Source: a bacterium (lineage in GTDB: Bacteria > Electryoneota > AABM5-125-24 > Hatepunaeales > Hatepunaeaceae). From it: a stretch of 40,825 nt of DNA. Numbering within the stretch: the first letter of the stretch is position 1; each line of letters begins with the position of its first letter. The stretch lies in the NCBI GenBank assembly GCA_025774605.1, contig JALGVR010000008.1, positions 1 through 40,825 on the forward strand. The letters run 5' to 3'. Positions 37,315-40,825 of this stretch are shown piece after piece. The notes beneath the pieces are model-generated. The model was not told the origin of the DNA. It was given only the letters and a program-made list of their open reading frames with translations, and did not search any database. A program made the position numbers and the translations under genes.

Positions 37315-38134
37315 CTATCGGCACCTCAGTAGAAACCACGTATTGGACAATATCACGATCCACGATCATCTTGTCATTGCGCAGCATTTCAATGATGCAG
37401 TTGTGACACAGGTTCGTGACTCGGCGGGGGTAGCCGCGCGTTACAAGGTAGATCTCCTGGTACGCCTCTTCGGTGAAAATCTGTCGATCACCGTCGCTGC
37501 CAGCCTGCTTGAGCCGAAACTCGATCATCGCCTTGGTGTCGGGTTCGTTGAGCGGATTCAGCATGTAGCTGGTGGTAATGCGATCCTCAAAATTCGGATT
37601 GCGGCTGAGCCTGGGGAGAAAGTCCAACTGGGCGAAAATCACCAGTTGAAGGAGTTTATATTCATTCGTCTCGAAGTTGAGGAGATTCCGCAATGTTTCG
37701 AGATAGGTCGGGGTCAGGTTTTGTCCCTCATCGATAACGAGGATGATGATTTTGCCCTCTTCAACACCTTTTTGAAAGAGGAAGGATTCGAGCACGTTCT
37801 TGCATTCAAGTACGGATCTGGCTCTCGTCTTGATGTGAAACAGGTCCATCAGGTTGCGAAGCAGCACGTACTCGGAGGGGAAGATCGGATCGAGGATCAA
37901 GCCGAAGGCGTAACGATCCTCCTCCTGCTGGAACATCTGCAGGAGCGTCCGGCTGAGAGTTGTCTTGCCGGTGCCGATACGTCCAAGAACAACCGACAGC
38001 CCCCGTCGCAATCTGAGGGCGATCTCCAGTCGGTTCAGGCACTCGCGGTGCTCCTTGGACTTGAACATGAAACGAGGGTTGGGCGAGGAGGTAAACGGTT
38101 CCTCCTTCAACCCCAACAGCTCATAATATTCCAT
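37295..38134 (-). CDS. ExeA/GspA-like AAA ATPase
   Basis: 279 aa; MEYYELLGLKEEPFTSSPNPRFMFKSKEHRECLNRLEIALRLRRGLSVVLGRIGTGKTTL; Walker B IILVIDEGQNL. Confidence 0.9.
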   Translation of the reverse strand: MEYYELLGLKEEPFTSSPNPRFMFKSKEHRECLNRLEIALRLRRGLSVVLGRIGTGKTTLSRTLLQMFQQEEDRYAFGLILDPIFPSEYVLLRNLMDLFHIKTRARSVLECKNVLESFLFQKGVEEGKIIILVIDEGQNLTPTYLETLRNLLNFETNEYKLLQLVIFAQLDFLPRLSRNPNFEDRITTSYMLNPLNEPDTKAMIEFRLKQAGSDGDRQIFTEEAYQEIYLVTRGYPRRVTNLCHNCIIEMLRNDKMIVDRDIVQYVVSTEVPIGGRETP

Positions 38135-38354
38135 TGTTTTTCCTGGCCAGAATTTCTTTAATTGGAACCTGGCGACGCCTCAGGTCTATTATTCGTTGCA
38201 GCGCCTCGATGGTTTCCTCATTGAATAATCTGTATCCGGACCGGTCAGCGCGCGCCACTGCGGTTATTAACCCAAGGCGGATGTAGTAATTAAGGGTATG
38301 GATTGAAAGTCCGGTACGAGATGCTAAGTCTCCTATCAAAAATACCGGCCGCAT
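38121..38354 (-). CDS. MerR-family transcriptional regulator
   Basis: 77 aa; IGDLASRTGLSIHTLNYYIRLGLITAVARADRSGYRLFNEETIEALQRIIDLRR; overlaps the ATPase gene by 14 nt; GGAGG upstream of the ATG. Confidence 0.88.
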   Translation of the reverse strand: MRPVFLIGDLASRTGLSIHTLNYYIRLGLITAVARADRSGYRLFNEETIEALQRIIDLRRRQVPIKEILARKNNGIL

Positions 38355-38393
38355 TTGACCTCCGGGTGTTGTTAAACCGTTACTTACACATAT

Positions 38394-38411
38394 ACTCTAT
38401 GGTTGTAGAGT
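38394..38411. promoter_or_regulatory. Putative MerR-type operator 1
   Basis: ACTCTA-TGGTTG-TAGAGT, perfect 6+6 bp dyad. Confidence 0.7.
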
Positions 38412-38424
38412 AACATTTGCCTGA

Positions 38425-38453
38425 ATTATAAGCAAATTTTTCGGCAAAGTCAA
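38425..38453 (-). promoter_or_regulatory. Predicted sigma70 promoter P1
   Basis: Minus strand TTGACT-N17-TATAAT, directly upstream of operator 1. Confidence 0.7.
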
Positions 38454-38557
38454 GTGAAAAATGACGATTGGCGAAGGAATGCCATAATTTTATCGACCTC
38501 CTGCTGAATTTTAACAATGTCCTGATAGACAAGAATTTAATCATCAGGATATGGTAT

Positions 38558-38575
38558 ACTCTATGGTTCAAGAGT
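38558..38575. promoter_or_regulatory. Putative MerR-type operator 2
   Basis: ACTCT-ATGGTTCA-AGAGT; shares TATACTCTATGGTT..AGAGTAA with operator 1. Confidence 0.65.
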
Positions 38576-38585
38576 AATCTGTTAA

Positions 38586-38614
38586 ATGATACGAAAACTT
38601 TTCGCCGTTGTCAA
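38586..38614 (-). promoter_or_regulatory. Predicted sigma70 promoter P2
   Basis: Minus strand TTGACA-N17-TATCAT, directly upstream of operator 2. Confidence 0.65.
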
Positions 38615-38706
38615 GGAAAAACCTGAAAAATGGACTTTTTGGGCGGGTAAAGTGAAGCCTTTATAATATAAGGAGAGAAAATCGCCTGAGGTTGTCCGGC
38701 GCTGTT

Positions 38707-39525
38707 TTACTGTTCATGCAGTGTGAGCTTGCCGGACATCCTGCCCATATCCTCCATCCTGCGAATTGCCACAACAGAGGACCAGGTGAACAACGCTGCC
38801 ATCACGGTCAAGATCGCCAGCTCTATTTCCGGAGGGAGAAAGCCTGTGCTGAACGCGCCGAGCATGACCTGCCGCAGCGCGTCGAGCCCGAGCGTGGTGG
38901 GGATAATCGCGGCAGCCCCCGCGGCGGTCAGCAGTCCCAGGCGTTTGACCGGAAAATAGAAGCCGCCGAGGAAGAAGACCGGTTCGTGCATGGCTTGCAT
39001 CCCGTAGTTCACGCCGCGACCGGCGATGAAGAACAGCGAGCTGAGCATCATGCCCATCCCATACAGTGCGCCAAGCGTGGTGATGAAGACCAGTATTGCC
39101 AGCCACGGGTCGTTGAAATTGAAATGGATGTTGAACACGAATCGACTGGCGACATATATTATCAGCGCCCTCGAGCTGGTCATTATTATGCCGCCCAACG
39201 CCATTCCCAGGAGCAGCGCCGGACGGGGCATCGGTGTCATCAGGTAACGCGCCAGATTTCCCGTCTCCTTCTCCCAGAAGAGCTGCATCGCCATGCTCCA
39301 GAGCATGTGCACCCAGAAGGTCATGATTACGCCGCCCAGAACCACGAAACCGGTGTATTCGGGAGGCGCTTTCATCGCCCGGTAAACGTAGATGTATGCG
39401 CACACGGTCAGAAAGGGCAGGAGTGTGTCGCCGACCAACCAGGAGAGTTCGCGCTGGGCGCCGATCACGCGCACATAAGCCCGCGCCACAACCACCTGAA
39501 GAAAATACCTGATCCTCCCGATCAC
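38707..39525 (-). CDS. ABC-2 type transporter permease
   Basis: 272 aa with multiple TM segments; 4-nt overlap with the upstream ATPase gene. Confidence 0.87.
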   Translation of the reverse strand: MIGRIRYFLQVVVARAYVRVIGAQRELSWLVGDTLLPFLTVCAYIYVYRAMKAPPEYTGFVVLGGVIMTFWVHMLWSMAMQLFWEKETGNLARYLMTPMPRPALLLGMALGGIIMTSSRALIIYVASRFVFNIHFNFNDPWLAILVFITTLGALYGMGMMLSSLFFIAGRGVNYGMQAMHEPVFFLGGFYFPVKRLGLLTAAGAAAIIPTTLGLDALRQVMLGAFSTGFLPPEIELAILTVMAALFTWSSVVAIRRMEDMGRMSGKLTLHEQ

Positions 39526-40541
39526 GGCTCAACCTTGGACTGATCGTCGGCGAGCGATCTGCCGGTGAGCTTGAGGAACACGTCCTCCAGAGTCGGTTGA
39601 ACGGTTTCCAGACCGAGCAGTCTTCGCTTGTCGCTGGTAACCATCTGAATCAATCTGCCGCCTGCTTCCGGATCGGAAAGCAGCGCATGGATACGGGTGA
39701 TCTGTTCATCGCTACTGTGTGAGCTCGTCAACTGCTGCACGCCGTCAATCGCCCCCCACAATTCGGGAATCGGTTCCACACCGCTGATCGTCAGGTCGAG
39801 CGTTGTTTCCTTCCGGATAAGCTTTTTCAGTGCTGTCGGCGAATCGCACGCCTGGATTCTTCCCTGGTTGATTATCGCCACTCTGTCGCAGAGTTCATCG
39901 GCTTCAGCCATGTAATGCGTTGTCAGCAGGATCGTTCGAGTGGGGTTATCCACCACCCACTGTCTGATGAATGCCCTGATCCGTCGCGCGGAATGCACGT
40001 CAAGTCCGACCGTGGGTTCATCGAGGAAGAGCACAGTGGGTTCGGTGGTGAAGCCGCGCGCGAAGTTCAGCCTCTGCCGCATACCGGTCGACAATTTATT
40101 GGTTCGAACGCCATGATATTTATCGAGACCGACAACCTTCAGCATGTCCTCCACCTTCGACCGGGCTTTACGCCACGGAATGCCGTAGAGCTCGGTGAAT
40201 AATCGTAGATTCTCTCGTGCGGTCAGGATGCCATAGCCGCATGTTTCACCGCCGGAGACCATGTTTATGATGGGGCGCACCTTCTGAACCTCAGTCACCA
40301 CATCATGTCCCTGGATGAGCGCCCGACCGGCGGATGGCATTAGAAGGGTGCACAGGATGCGGATGGCTGTCGTCTTGCCGGCGCCGTTCGGCCCGAGTAA
40401 TCCGAACAGTTCGCCGGGCTTGACCTGAAGATTCACGTCATCAAGCGCAACCAGCTCCTTTTCGGCCTCATTGCGCGCGGCACGATCGAGTTTGAATACC
40501 CGCTTGAGATTCTCGATTTCAATGCTGTGTGTGACTGTCAT
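39522..40541 (-). CDS. ABC transporter ATP-binding protein (ABC-2 exporter type)
   Basis: 339 aa; Walker A GLLGPNGAGKTTAIRIL, signature LSTGMRQRLNFARG, Walker B VLFLDEPTVGLD. Confidence 0.95.
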   Translation of the reverse strand: MTVTHSIEIENLKRVFKLDRAARNEAEKELVALDDVNLQVKPGELFGLLGPNGAGKTTAIRILCTLLMPSAGRALIQGHDVVTEVQKVRPIINMVSGGETCGYGILTARENLRLFTELYGIPWRKARSKVEDMLKVVGLDKYHGVRTNKLSTGMRQRLNFARGFTTEPTVLFLDEPTVGLDVHSARRIRAFIRQWVVDNPTRTILLTTHYMAEADELCDRVAIINQGRIQACDSPTALKKLIRKETTLDLTISGVEPIPELWGAIDGVQQLTSSHSSDEQITRIHALLSDPEAGGRLIQMVTSDKRRLLGLETVQPTLEDVFLKLTGRSLADDQSKVEP

Positions 40542-40779
40542 CTCAACTTTGCAGAAGAGTTCGATTACAACTTGTTATAATGTGTCCCGAAATGAAGTCT
40601 GCGTGTCCAAAGATTGAAATTGTCAAGTTAAGCTGATGAATGATCATTTGTCAAGAAAGTCGGACGGCATATCTTAATCGATTGGAATGGTGCATGTTTT
40701 ATGCCTTGCCTTGCGGCCCGGACAGCCTTGTCCTCGCGAATGCGGGGATCGCTGGAAAGGTAAATAATCTGATTTACGA

Positions 40780-40825
40780 CCCCCCCCTTTGTCCCCCCCT
40801 ACTGGCGTAGGGGGGGAGAGTTTGG
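40780..40825. repeat. C/G-homopolymeric hairpin repeat, truncated by window end
   Basis: CCCCCCCCTTTGTCCCCCCCTACTGGCGTAGGGGGGGAGAG; CCCCCCCTA / TAGGGGGGG arms. Confidence 0.7.

Noticed and set aside
36719-38161. 480-aa plus-strand ORF opposite pilMN and the ExeA-like ATPase
   Set aside because: Antisense shadow of two well-supported minus-strand genes; no recognisable domain, spans the gene boundary.
38380-38571. 63-aa minus ORF upstream of merR
   Set aside because: Lies across predicted promoter/operator elements, no good SD, composition not protein-like.
38692-39543. 283-aa plus-strand ORF and 272-aa alternate-frame minus ORF (38714..39532) over the ABC-2 permease
   Set aside because: His/Arg/Gln-rich translations typical of frame shadows; the permease frame has proper TM segments and couples to the ATPase.

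Overview
A 40.8 kb bacterial chromosomal window, densely coding. The organism looks diderm because it encodes a secretin, a β-barrel protein and a lipobox protein; I cannot assign taxonomy from sequence alone. Left part (1-13 kb) is mostly housekeeping: partial VOC/glyoxalase gene, comB-like phosphatase, a reductive-dehalogenase-like Fe-S protein, trpS, der, tRNA-Gly(CCC), an orphan D12-class DNA methyltransferase, rnhA, trxA, rpsU, cvpA, mutS2, a small HD-like protein and a PAS protein with Cys motifs. Right part (13.2-38.4 kb, all minus strand) is a long type IV pilus (T4P) cluster. In transcription order it reads: merR-like regulator, ExeA-like ATPase, pilM-pilN fusion, pilO, pilP, pilQ, a giant ~3,500 aa Ig-like repeat lipoprotein, an outer-membrane β-barrel protein, pilU-like, pilT, REC-GAF-PAS histidine kinase, CheY-like regulator, pilB with an MshEN domain. 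An ABC-2 exporter pair follows upstream. The most interesting signals are: (i) two promoter-operator modules (TTGACW-N17-TATMAT, each followed by an ACTCT/AGAGT dyad) in front of merR-pil; (ii) a PilQ secretin with an extra C-terminal domain; (iii) the PilM-PilN fusion; (iv) the giant Ig protein inside the pilus cluster, with alternating A/B domains and an inserted non-Ig module; (v) a nested 20-bp repeat array inside the cluster. No pilin, pilC or pilD is visible here. All family names come from reading motifs in the translations; no database search was run.
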